Part shown: piece after piece, positions 26,901-38,900 of the stretch
Position numbering within the stretch: the stretch's first letter is position 1
Layout: each line of letters begins with the position of its first letter
Assembly (NCBI GenBank): GCA_039105265.1
Contig: JAPFFF010000077.1
Location: 210,549-274,548, forward strand
Direction: 5' to 3'
Length of the DNA: 64,000 nt
Source: Tritrichomonas musculus
Lineage: Eukaryota; Parabasalia; Tritrichomonadida; Tritrichomonadidae
Translations under genes and position numbers: made by a program
The notes under the pieces: generated by a model
What the model saw: only the letters and a program-made list of their open reading frames with translations
Databases searched by the model: none
Told to the model about the DNA's origin: nothing

Positions 26901-27810
26901 TGCAGTTCTCGTTGCATCTGATGATTCAACTGCAGTTGTCGTTGCATCTGATGATTCAACTGCAGTTCTTGTTTCATCTTATTATTAAACTGCAGTTCTC
27001 GTTGAATCTTATTATTAAACTGCAGTTCTCGTTGAATCTGATGATTCAACTGCAGTTCTCGTTGAATCTGATGATTCAACTGCAGTTCTCGTTGCATCTG
27101 ATGATTCAACTGCAGTTCTCGTTGCATCTGATGATTCAACTGCAGTTGTCGTTGCATCTGATGATTCAACTGCAGTTCTCGTTGCATCTGATGATTCAAC
27201 TGCAGTTCTCGTTGAATCTGATGATTCAACTGCAGTTCTCGTTGCATCTGATGATTCAACTGCAGTTCTTGTTGCATCTTAATATTAAACGGCAGTTCTT
27301 GTTGCATCTGATGGTTCAACTGCAGTTCTCGTTGCATCTGATGATTCAACTGCAGTTCTCGTTGCATCTGATGATTCAACTGCAGTTCTCGTTGCATCTG
27401 ATGATTCAACTGCAGTTCTCGTTGCATCTGATGATTCAACTGCAGTTCTCGTTGCATCTGATGATTCAACTGCAGTTCTCGTTGCATCTGATGATTCAAC
27501 TGCAGTTCTCGTTGAATCTGATGATTCAACTGCAGTTCTCGTTGCATCTGATGATTCAACTGCAGTTCTCGTTGCATCTGATGATTCAACTGCAGTTGTC
27601 GTTGCATCTGATGATTCAACTGCAGTTCTCGTTGAATCTGATGATTCAACTGCAGTTCTCGTTGCATCTGATGATTCAACTGCAGTTCTCGTTGCATCTG
27701 ATGATTCAACTGCAGTTGTCGTTGCATCTGATGATTCAACTGCAGTTCTCGTTGAATCTGATGGTTCAACTGCAGTTCTCGTTGAATCTGATGATTCAAC
27801 TGCAGTTCTT
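23941..27810. repeat. Domain A HOR block, 129 monomers, with internal 1,860-bp tandem duplication
   Basis: This block begins like 5881-8850 but is 900 bp longer. The segment about 24,090-25,760 is repeated as about 25,950-27,620, a 62-monomer offset. AATATT monomers pair at 24361/26221, 24691/26551, 24841/26701 and 25411/27271. The rare TGCAATTCTC variant is present in both (24741-24750 and 26601-26610). A recent local tandem duplication is the simplest reading. Confidence 0.85.
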
Positions 27811-30800
27811 ATTTCATCTGATGATTCAACTGCAGTTCTCGTTGCATCTGATGATTCAACTGCAGTTCTCGTTGAATCTGATGATTCAACTGCAGTTCTC
27901 GTTGCATCTGATGATTCAACTGCAGTTCTCGTTGCATCTGATGATTCAACTGCAGTTGTCGTTGCATCTGATGATTCAACTGCAGTTCTTGTTTCATCTT
28001 ATTATTAAACTTCAGTTCTCGTTGAATCTGATGATTCAACTGCAGTTCTCGTTGCATCTGATGATTCAACTGCAGTTCTCGTTGCATCTGATGATTCAAC
28101 TGCAGTTCTCGTTGAATCTGATGATTCAACTGCAGTTGTCGTTGCATCTGATGATTCAACTGCAGTTCTTGTTGCATCTTAATATTAAACGGCAGTTCTC
28201 GTTGCATTTGATGATTCAACTGCAGTTCTCGTTGAATCTGATGATTCAACTGCAGTTCTCGTTGAATCTGATGATTCAACTGCAGTTGTCGTTGCATCTG
28301 ATGATTCAACTGCAGTTCTCGTTGAATCTGATGATTCAACTGCAGTTCTCGTTGCATCTGATGATTCAACTGCAGTTCTCGTTGCATCTGATGATTCAAC
28401 TGCAGTTGTCGTTGCATCTGATGATTCAACTGCAGTTCTTGTTTCATCTTATTATTAAACTGCAGTTCTCGTTGAATCTTATTATTAAACTGCAGTTCTC
28501 GTTGAATCTGATGATTCAACTGCAGTTCTCGTTGAATCTGATGATTCAACTGCAGTTCTCGTTGCATCTGATGATTCAACTGCAGTTCTCGTTGCATCTG
28601 ATGATTCAACTGCAGTTGTCGTTGCATCTGATGATTCAACTGCAGTTCTCGTTGCATCTGATGATTCAACTGCAGTTCTCGTTGAATCTGATGATTCAAC
28701 TGCAGTTCTCGTTGCATCTGATGATTCAACTGCAGTTCTTGTTGCATCTTAATATTAAACGGCAGTTCTTGTTGCATCTGATGGTTCAACTGCAGTTCTC
28801 GTTGCATCTGATGATTCAACTGCAGTTCTCGTTGCATCTGATGATTCAACTGCAGTTCTCGTTGCATCTGATGATTCAACTGCAGTTCTCGTTGCATCTG
28901 ATGATTCAACTGCAGTTCTCGTTGCATCTGATGATTCAACTGCAGTTCTCGTTGCATCTGATGATTCAACTGCAGTTCTCGTTGAATCTGATGATTCAAC
29001 TGCAGTTCTCGTTGCATCTGATGATTCAACTGCAGTTCTCGTTGCATCTGATGATTCAACTGCAGTTGTCGTTGCATCTGATGATTCAACTGCAGTTCTC
29101 GTTGAATCTGATGATTCAACTGCAGTTCTCGTTGCATCTGATGATTCAACTGCAGTTCTCGTTGCATCTGATGATTCAACTGCAGTTGTCGTTGCATCTG
29201 ATGATTCAACTGCAGTTCTCGTTGAATCTGATGGTTCAACTGCAGTTCTCGTTGAATCTGATGATTCAACTGCAGTTCTTATTTCATCTGATGATTCAAC
29301 TGCAGTTCTCGTTGCATCTGATGATTCAACTGCAGTTCTCGTTGAATCTGATGATTCAACTGCAGTTCTCGTTGCATCTGATGATTCAACTGCAGTTCTC
29401 GTTGCATCTGATGATTCAACTGCAGTTGTCGTTGCATCTGATGATTCAACTGCAGTTCTTGTTTCATCTTATTATTAAACTTCAGTTCTCGTTGAATCTG
29501 ATGATTCAACTGCAGTTCTCGTTGCATCTGATGATTCAACTGCAGTTCTCGTTGCATCTGATGATTCAACTGCAGTTCTCGTTGCATCTGATGATTCAAC
29601 TGCAGTTCTCGTTGAATCTGATGATTCAACTGCAGTTGTCGTTGCATCTGATGATTCAACTGCAGTTCTCGTTGAATCTGATGATTCAACTGCAGTTCTT
29701 GTTTCATCTTATTATTAAACTGCAGTTCTCGTTGAATCTTATGATTAAACTGCAGTTCTTTTTGAATCTTATTATTAAACTACAGTTCTCGTTGCATCTG
29801 ATGATTCAACTGCAGTTCTCGTTGCATCTGATGATTCAACTGCAGTTCTCGTTGCATCTGATGATTCAACTGCAGTTCTCGTTGCATCTGATGATTCAAC
29901 TGCAGTTCTCGTTGCATCTGATGATTCAACTGCAGTTCTCGTTGCATCTGATGATTCAACTGCAGTTCTCGTTGCATCTGATGATTCAACTGCAGTTCTC
30001 GTTGAATCTGATGATTCAACTGCAGTTCTCGTTGCATCTGATGATTCAACTGCAGTTCTCGTTGCATCTGATGATTCAACTGCAGTTGTCGTTGCATCTG
30101 ATGATTCAACTGCAGTTCTCGTTGAATCTGATGATTCAACTGCAGTTCTCGTTGCATCTGATGATTCAACTGCAGTTCTCGTTGCATCTGATGATTCAAC
30201 TGCAGTTGTCGTTGCATCTGATGATTCAACTGCAGTTCTCGTTGAATCTGATGGTTCAACTGCAGTTCTCGTTGAATCTGATGATTCAACTGCAGTTCTT
30301 ATTTCATCTGATGATTCAACTGCAGTTCTCGTTGCATCTGATGATTCAACTGCAGTTCTCGTTGAATCTGATGATTCAACTGCAGTTCTCGTTGCATCTG
30401 ATGATTCAACTGCAGTTCTCGTTGCATCTGATGATTCAACTGCAGTTCTCGTTGCATCTGATGATTCAACTGCAGTTCTCGTTGCATCTGATGATTCAAC
30501 TGCAGTTCTCGTTGCATCTGATGATTCAACTGCAGTTCTCGTTGAATCTGATGATTCAACTGCAGTTCTCGTTGCATCTGATGATTCAACTGCAGTTCTC
30601 GTTGCATCTGATGATTCAACTGCAGTTCTCGTTGCATCTGATGATTCAACTGCAGTTCTCGTTGAATCTGATGATTCAACTGCAGTTGTCGTTGCATCTG
30701 ATGATTCAACTGCAGTTCTTGTTGCATCTTAATATTAAACGGCAGTTCTCGTTGCATCTGATGATTCAACTGCAGTTCTCGTTGCATCTGATGATTCAAC

Positions 30801-33118
30801 TGCAGTTCTCGTTGCATCTGATGATTCAACTGCAGTTCTCGTTGCATCTGATGATTCAACTGCAGTTCTCGTTGAATCTGATGATTCAACTGCAGTTCTC
30901 GTTGCATCTGATGATTCAACTGCAGTTCTCGTTGCATCTGATGATTCAACTGCAGTTCTCGTTGCATCTGATGATTCAACTGCAGTTCTCGTTGAATCTG
31001 ATGATTCAACTGCAGTTGTCGTTGCATCTGATGATTCAACTGCAGTTCTTGTTGCATCTTAATATTAAACGGCAGTTCTCGTTGCATTTGATGATTCAAC
31101 TGCAATTCTCGTTGAATCTGATGATTCAACTGCAGTTCTCGTTGAATCTGATGATTCAACTGCAGTTGTCGTTGCATCTGATGATTCAACTGCAGTTCTT
31201 GTTGCATCTTAATATTAAACGGCAGTTCTCGTTGCATTTGATGATTCAACTGCAGTTCTCGTTGAATCTGATGATTCAACTGCAGTTCTCGTTGAATCTG
31301 ATGATTCAACTGCAGTTGTCGTTGCATCTGATGATTCAACTGCAGTTCTCGTTGAATCTGATGATTCAACTGCAGTTCTCGTTGCATCTGATGATTCAAC
31401 TGCAGTTCTCGTTGCATCTGATGATTCAACTGCAGTTGTCGTTGCATCTGATGATTCAACTGCAGTTCTTGTTTCATCTTATTATTAAACTGCAGTTCTC
31501 GTTGAATCTTATTATTAAACTGCAGTTCTCGTTGAATCTGATGATTCAACTGCAGTTCTCGTTGAATCTGATGATTCAACTGCAGTTCTCGTTGCATCTG
31601 ATGATTCAACTGCAGTTCTCGTTGCATCTGATGATTCAACTGCAGTTGTCGTTGCATCTGATGATTCAACTGCAGTTCTCGTTGCATCTGATGATTCAAC
31701 TGCAGTTCTCGTTGAATCTGATGATTCAACTGCAGTTCTCGTTGCATCTGATGATTCAACTGCAGTTCTTGTTGCATCTTAATATTAAACGGCAGTTCTT
31801 GTTGCATCTGATGGTTCAACTGCAGTTCTCGTTGCATCTGATGATTCAACTGCAGTTCTCGTTGCATCTGATGATTCAACTGCAGTTCTCGTTGCATCTG
31901 ATGATTCAACTGCAGTTCTCGTTGCATCTGATGATTCAACTGCAGTTCTCGTTGCATCTGATGATTCAACTGCAGTTCTCGTTGCATCTGATGATTCAAC
32001 TGCAGTTCTCGTTGAATCTGATGATTCAACTGCAGTTCTCGTTGCATCTGATGATTCAACTGCAGTTCTCGTTGCATCTGATGATTCAACTGCAGTTGTC
32101 GTTGCATCTGATGATTCAACTGCAGTTCTCGTTGAATCTGATGATTCAACTGCAGTTCTCGTTGCATCTGATGATTCAACTGCAGTTCTCGTTGCATCTG
32201 ATGATTCAACTGCAGTTGTCGTTGCATCTGATGATTCAACTGCAGTTCTCGTTGAATCTGATGGTTCAACTGCAGTTCTCGTTGAATCTGATGATTCAAC
32301 TGCAGTTCTTATTTCATCTGATGATTCAACTGCAGTTCTCGTTGCATCTGATGATTCAACTGCAGTTCTCGTTGAATCTGATGATTCAACTGCAGTTCTC
32401 GTTGCATCTGATGATTCAACTGCAGTTCTCGTTGCATCTGATGATTCAACTGCAGTTGTCGTTGCATCTGATGATTCAACTGCAGTTCTTGTTTCATCTT
32501 ATTATTAAACTTCAGTTCTCGTTGAATCTGATGATTCAACTGCAGTTCTCGTTGCATCTGATGATTCAACTGCAGTTCTCGTTGCATCTGATGATTCAAC
32601 TGCAGTTCTCGTTGCATCTGATGATTCAACTGCAGTTCTCGTTGAATCTGATGATTCAACTGCAGTTGTCGTTGCATCTGATGATTCAACTGCAGTTCTC
32701 GTTGAATCTGATGATTCAACTGCAGTTCTTGTTTCATCTTATTATTAAACTGCAGTTCTCGTTGAATCTTATGATTAAACTGCAGTTCTTTTTGAATCTT
32801 ATTATTAAACTACAGTTCTCGTTGCATCTGATGATTCAACTGCAGTTCTCGTTGCATCTGATGATTCAACTGCAGTTCTCGTTGCATCTGATGATTCAAC
32901 TGCAGTTCTCGTTGCATCTGATGATTCAACTGCAGTTCTCGTTGAATCTGATGATTCAACTGCAGTTGTCGTTGCATCTGATGATTCAACTGTAGTTCTC
33001 GTTGAATCTGATGATTCAACTGCAGTTCTCGTTGAATCTGATGATTCAACTGCAGTTCTCGTTGCATCTGATGATTCAACTGCAGTTGTCGTTGAATCTG
33101 ATGATTCAACTGCAGTTG
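27811..33118. repeat. Right end of domain A: HOR blocks of 49, 34 and 67 monomers, then a short block into domain B
   Basis: Markers lie at 27811, 29281, 30301 and 32311. The 49-monomer block at 27811 starts like a 1,020-bp block (ATTATTAAACTTCAG near 28,011) but crosses into a 1,980-type pattern, so it looks like a recombinant. The block at 32311 follows the 1,020-bp pattern for about 630 bp and then has about ten atypical monomers. One of these is a CTGTAG monomer at 32991-33000, otherwise typical of domain C; the array then changes to domain B at 33,119. The segment 30,301-33,118 aligns without length change to 53,111-55,928. Confidence 0.83.
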
Positions 33119-35950
33119 TAGTTTAATCTGATGGTTCAAATTGCAGTTGTAGTTTAATCTGATGGTTCAATTGCAGTTGCAGCTGAATCTGATGGTTCAA
33201 TTGCAGTTGTAGTTTAATCTGATGGTTCAATTGCAGTTGTAGTTTAATCTAATGGTTCAATTGAAGTTGTAGCTGAATCTGATGGTTCAATTGCAGTTGT
33301 AGTTTAATCTAATGGTTCAATTTCAGTTGTAGCTTAATCTAATGGTTCAAATTGCAGTTGCAGCTGAATCTAATGGTTCAATTGAAGTTGTAGTTTAATC
33401 TGATGGTTCAAATTGCAGTTGTAGTTTAATCTAATGGTTCAAATTGCAGTTGCAGCTGAATCTGATGGTTCAATTGCAGTTGTAGTTTAATCTGATGGTT
33501 CAATTGCAGTTGTAGTTTAATCTGATGGTTCAATTGCAGTTGTAGTTTAATCTGATGGTTCAATTGCAGTTGTAGTTTAATCTAATGGTTCAATTTCAGT
33601 TGTAGCTTAATCTAATGGTTCAAATTGCAGTTGCAGCTGAATCTAATGGTTCAATTGAAGTTGTAGTTTAATCTGATGGTTCAATTGCAGTTGCAGCTGA
33701 ATCTGATGGTTCAAATTGCAGTTGTAGCTGAATCTAATGGTTCAACTGCAGTTGTAGTTTAATCTGATGGTTCAATTGCAGTTGTAGTTTAATCTGATGG
33801 TTCAATTGCAGTTGTAGTTTAATCTAATGGTTCAAATTGCAGTTGTAGCTGAATCTAATGGTTCAACTGCAGTTGTAGTTTAATCTGATGGTTCAATTGC
33901 AGTTGTAGTTTAATCTAATGGTTCAAATTGCAGTTGTAGCTGAATCTGATGGTTCAAATTGCAGTTGTAGTTTAATCTGATGGTTCAATTGCAGTTGTAG
34001 TTTAATCTGATGGTTCAAATTGCAGTTGTAGCTGAATCTGATGGTTCAAATTGCAGTTGTAGTTTAATCTGATGGTTCAATTGCAGTTGCAGCTGAATCT
34101 GATGGTTCAAATTGCAGTTTTAGCTGAATCTAATGGTTCAACTGCAGTTGTAGTTTAATCTGATGATTCAACTGCAGTTGTAGTTTAATCTGATGGTTCA
34201 AATTGCAGTTGTAGTTTAATCTAATGGTTCAACTGCAGTTGTAGTTTAATCTGATGATTCAAATTGCAGTTGTAGTTTAATCTGATGGTTCAAATTGCAG
34301 TTGCAGCTGAATCTGATGGTTCAAATTGCAGTTGTAGTTTAATCTGATGGTTCAATTGCAGTTGTAGTTTAATCTGATGGTTCAATTGCAGTTGTAGTTT
34401 AATCTGATGGTTCAAATTGCAGTTGTAGCTTAATCTGATGGTTCAAATTGCAGTTGTAGTTTAATCTGATGGTTCAATTGCAGTTGTAGTTTAATCTGAT
34501 GGTTCAATTGCAGTTGTAGTTTAATCTGATAGTTCAATTGCAGTTGTAGTTTAATCTGATGGTTCAATTGCAGTTGTAGTTTAATCTAATGGTTCAATTT
34601 CAGTTGTAGCTTAATCTAATGGTTCAAATTGCAGTTGCAGCTGAATCTAATGGTTCAATTGAAGTTGTAGTTTAATCTGATGGTTCAAATTGCAGTTGCA
34701 GCTGAATCTAATGGTTCAATTGCAGTTGTAGTTTAATCTGATGGTTCAATTGCAGTTGTAGTTTAATCTAATGGTTCAATTTCAGTTGTAGCTTAATCTA
34801 ATGGTTCAAATTGCAGTTGCAGCTGAATCTAATGGTTCAATTGAAGTTGTAGTTTAATCTGATGGTTCAATTGCAGTTGCAGCTGAATCTGATGGTTCAA
34901 TTGCAGTTGTAGTTTAATCTAATGGTTCAATTTCAGTTGTAGCTTAATCTAATGGTTCAAATTGCAGTTGCAGCTGAATCTAATGGTTCAATTGAAGTTG
35001 TAGTTTAATCTGATGGTTCAATTGCAGTTGCAGCTGAATCTGATGGTTCAAATTGCAGTTGTAGCTGAATCTAATGGTTCAACTGCAGTTGTAGTTTAAT
35101 CTGATGATTCAACTGCAGTTGTAGTTTAATCTGATGGTTCAATTGCAGTTGTAGTTTAATCTGATGGTTCAAATTGCAGTTGTAGCTTAATCTGATGGTT
35201 CAAATTGCAGTTGTAGTTTAATCTGATGGTTCAATTGCAGTTGTAGTTTAATCTGATGGTTCAACTGCAGTTGTAGTTTAATCTGATGGTTCAAATTGCA
35301 GTTGTAGTTTAATCTGATGATTCAACTGCAGTTGTAGTTTAATCTGATGGTTCAAATTGCAGTTGTAGCTGAATCTGATGGTTCAAATTGCAGTTGTAGT
35401 TTAATCTGATGGTTCAATTGCAGTTGCAGCTGAATCTGATGGTTCAAATTGCAGTTGCAGCTGAATCTGATGGTTCAAATTGCAGTTGTAGCTGAATCTA
35501 ATGGTTCAACTGCAGTTGTAGTTTAATCTGATGATTCAACTGCAGTTGTAGTTTAATCTGATGATTCAAATTGCAGTTGTAGTTTAATCTGATGATTCAA
35601 ATTGCAGTTGCAGCTGAATCTGATGGTTCAAATTGCAGTTACAGCTGAATCTAATGGTTCAAATTGCAGTTGTAGCTGAATCTGATGGTTCAAATTGCAG
35701 TTGTAGTTTAATCTGATGGTTCAATTGCAGTTGTAGTTTAATCTGATGGTTCAAATTGCAGTTGTAGTTTAATCTGATGATTCAAATTGCAGTTGTAGTT
35801 TAATCTGATGGTTCAATTGCAGTTGTAGTTTAATCTGATGGTTCAAATTGCAGTTGTAGTTTAATCTGATGGTTCAATTGCAGTTGTAGTTTAATCTAAT
35901 GGTTCAAATTGCAGTTGTAGTTTAATCTGATGGTTCAAATTGCAGTTGTA
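33119..35950. repeat. Satellite domain B, diverged CpG-free island with mixed 30/31-bp units
   Basis: The monomers here read TTGTAGTTTAATCT(G/A)ATGG, then TTCAATTGCAG (30 bp) or TTCAAATTGCAG (31 bp). A minority begin TGCAGCTGAATC, which carries a PvuII site. The extra A in the 31-bp units breaks the 30-bp phase. Together with TTTAA stops, it removes all long reading frames. I found no CG dinucleotide in the domain, whereas flanking monomers usually have one. A short cassette (TTTCAG, TAGCTTAATC, CAGCTGAATC, TTGAAG monomers in order) recurs near 33,301, 33,571, 34,580, 34,765 and 34,910. The right edge is a hybrid monomer containing TTTACTCTGATGATTCAAC at 35,952-35,970. There are no genes. Confidence 0.93.
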
Positions 35951-38900
35951 GTTTACTCTGATGATTCAACTGCAGTTCTCGTTGAATCTGATGATTCAAC
36001 TGCAGTTCTTGTTGCATCTGATGATTCAACTGCAGTTCTTGTTTCATCTGATGATTCAACTGCAGTTCTCGTTGAATCTTATTATTAAACTGCAGTTCTC
36101 GTTGCATCTGATGATTCAACTGCAGTTCTCGTTGCATCTGATGATTCAACTGCAGTTCTCGTTGCATCTGATGATTCAACTGCAGTTCTTGTTGCATCTT
36201 ATTATTAAACTGCAGTTCTCGTTGCATCTGATGATTCAACTGCAGTTCTCGTTGCATCTGATGATTCAACTGCAGTTCTCGTTGCATCTGATGATTCAAC
36301 TGCAGTTCTCGTTGCATCTGATGATTCAACTGCAGTTCTCGTTGCATCTGATGATTCAACTGCAGTTCTCGTTGCATCTGATGATTCAACTGCAGTTCTC
36401 GTTGCATCTTATTATTAAACTGCAGTTCTCGTTGCATCTGATGATTCAACTGCAGTTCTCGTTGCATCTGATGATTCAACTGCAGTTCTCGTTGAATCTG
36501 ATGGTTCAACTGCAGTTCTCGTTGAATCTGATGATTCAACTGCAGTTCTCGTTGCATCTGATGATTCAACTGCAGTTCTCGTTGAATCTGATGATTCAAC
36601 TGCAGTTCTCGTTGCATCTGATGATTCAACTGCAGTTCTCGTTGCATCTGATGATTCAACTGCAGTTCTCGTTGAATCTGATGGTTCAACTGCAGTTCTC
36701 GTTGAATCTGATGATTCAACTGCAGTTCTCGTTGAATCTGATGATTCAACTGCAGTTCTCGTTGAATCTGATGATTCAACTGCAGTTCTCGTTGCATCTG
36801 ATGATTCAACTGCAGTTCTCGTTGCATCTGATGATTCAACTGCAGTTCTCGTTGAATCTGATGATTCAACTGCAGTTCTCGTTGCATCTGATGATTCAAC
36901 TGCAGTTCTCGCTGCATCTGATGATTCAACTGCAGTTCTCGTTGCATCTGATGATTCAACTGCAGTTCTCGTTGCATCTGATGATTCAACTGCAGTTCTT
37001 GTTGCATCTTATTATTAAACTGCAGTTCTCGTTGCATCTGATGATTCAACTGCAGTTCTCGTTGCATCTGATGGTTCAACTGCAGTTCTCGTTGAATCTG
37101 ATGATTCAACTGTAGTTCTCGTTGAATCTGATGATTCAACTGCAGTTCTCGTTGAATCTGATGGTTCAACTGCAGTTCTCGTTGAATCTGATGATTCAAC
37201 TGCAGTTCTCGTTGAATCTGATGGTTCAACTGCAGTTCTCGTTGAATCTGATGGTTCAACTGCAGTTCTCGTTGCATCTGATGATTCAACTGCAGTTGTC
37301 GTTGCATCTGATGATTCAACTGCAGTTCTTGTTTCATCTTATTATTAAACTGCAGTTCTCGTTGCATCTGATGATTCAACTGCAGTTCTCGTTGCATCTG
37401 ATGATTCAACTGCAGTTGTCGTTGCATCTGATGATTCAACTGCAGTTCTCGTTGCATCTGATGATTCAACTGCAGTTGTCGTTGCATCTGATGATTCAAC
37501 TGCAGTTCTTGTTTCATCTTATTATTAAACTGCAGTTCTCGTTGCATCTGATGATTCAACTGCAGTTCTCGTTGCATCTGATGATTCAACTGCAGTTCTC
37601 GTTGAATCTGATGATTCAACTGCAGTTCTCGTTGCATCTGATGATTCAACTGCAGTTGTCGTTGCATCTGATGATTCAACTGCAGTTCTCGTTGAATCTG
37701 ATGATTCAACTGTAGTTCTCGTTGCATCTGATGATTCAACTGCAGTTCTCGTTGAATCTGATGATTCAACTGTAGTTCTCGTTGAATCTGATGATTCAAC
37801 TGCAGTTCTCGTTGAATCTGATGATTCAACTGTAGTTCTCGTTGAATCTGATGGTTCAACTGCAGTTCTCGTTGAATCTGATGATTCAACTGCAGTTCTC
37901 GTTGAATCTGATGATTCAACTGCAGTTGTCGTTGCATCTGATGATTCAACTGCAGTTCTCGTTGAATCTGATGATTCAACTGTAGTTCTCGTTGCATCTG
38001 ATGATTCAACTGCAGTTCTCGTTGAATCTGATGATTCAACTGTAGTTCTCGTTGCATCTGATGATTCAACTGCAGTTCTCGTTGAATCTGATGATTCAAC
38101 TGCAGTTCTCGTTGCATCTGATGATTCAACTGCAGTTCTCGTTGAATCTGATGATTCAACTGCAGTTCTCGTTGCATCTGATGATTCAACTGCAGTTCTC
38201 GTTGAATCTGATGATTCAACTGCAGTTCTCGTTGCATCTGATGATTCAACTGCAGTTCTCGTTGAATCTGATGATTCAACTGCAGTTCTTGTTGCATCTG
38301 ATGATTCAACTGCAGTTCTCGTTGCATCTGATGATTCAACTGCAGTTCTCGTTGCATCTGATGATTCAACTGCAGTTCTCGTTGCATCTGATGATTCAAC
38401 TGCAGTTCTCGTTGAATCTGATGATTCAACTGCAGTTCTCGTTGAATCTGATGATTCAACTGCAGTTCTCGTTGCATCTGATGATTCAACTGCAGTTCTC
38501 GTTGAATCTGATGATTCAACTGTAGTTCTCGTTGCATCTGATGATTCAACTGCAGTTCTCGTTGAATCTGATGATTCAACTGTAGTTCTCGTTGCATCTG
38601 ATGATTCAACTGCAGTTCTCGTTGAATCTGATGATTCAACTGCAGTTCTCGTTGCATCTGATGATTCAACTGCAGTTCTCGTTGAATCTGATGATTCAAC
38701 TGCAGTTCTCGTTGCATCTGATGATTCAACTGCAGTTCTCGTTGCATCTGATGATTCAACTGCAGTTCTCGTTGAATCTGATGATTCAACTGCAGTTCTC
38801 GTTGCATCTGATGATTCAACTGCAGTTCTCGTTGCATCTGATGATTCAACTGCAGTTCTCGTTGAATCTGATGATTCAACTGCAGTTCTCGTTGCATCTG

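Larger units (their letters stand above)
1..33118. repeat. Satellite domain A, strict 30-bp phase, with multi-kb HORs
   Basis: About 1,100 monomers lie in unbroken 30-bp phase. The diagnostic variant is an AT-rich monomer containing CTTAATATTAAACGGCAG (for example 451-480, 781-810, 931-960, 1501-1530), which is absent from domains B and C. A second marker, ATTTCATCTG preceded by TTCTT, starts HOR blocks at 31, 2881, 4861, 5881, 8851, 9871, 13081, 14101, 17071, 18091, 20941, 22921, 23941, 27811, 29281, 30301 and 32311. The spacings are 95, 66, 34, 99, 34, 107, 34, 99, 34, 95, 66, 34, 129, 49, 34 and 67 monomers. The domain runs off the left edge. It ends where TTCTCGTT-type monomers give way to TTGTAGTTT-type monomers near 33,119. 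Most monomers carry one CpG, in TCTCGTTG or GTCGTTG. Confidence 0.95.

Noticed and set aside
2-32995. Giant plus-strand open frame (10,997 codons, MIQLQFSLHL repeats) as a protein-coding gene
   Set aside because: A 30-bp monomer with an open frame gives an endless reading frame automatically. The frame starts at the window edge, has no unique N- or C-terminal domain, and its variants are mostly amino-acid-changing. Homologous monomers in domain C carry CTGTAG stops.
33119-35950. Domain B as an inserted transposon
   Set aside because: Its units align base for base with the flanking monomer (TTTAATCTGATGGTTCAA against TTGAATCTGATGATTCAA). It has no terminal repeats, target-site duplication or coding frame; it is a diverged satellite family.
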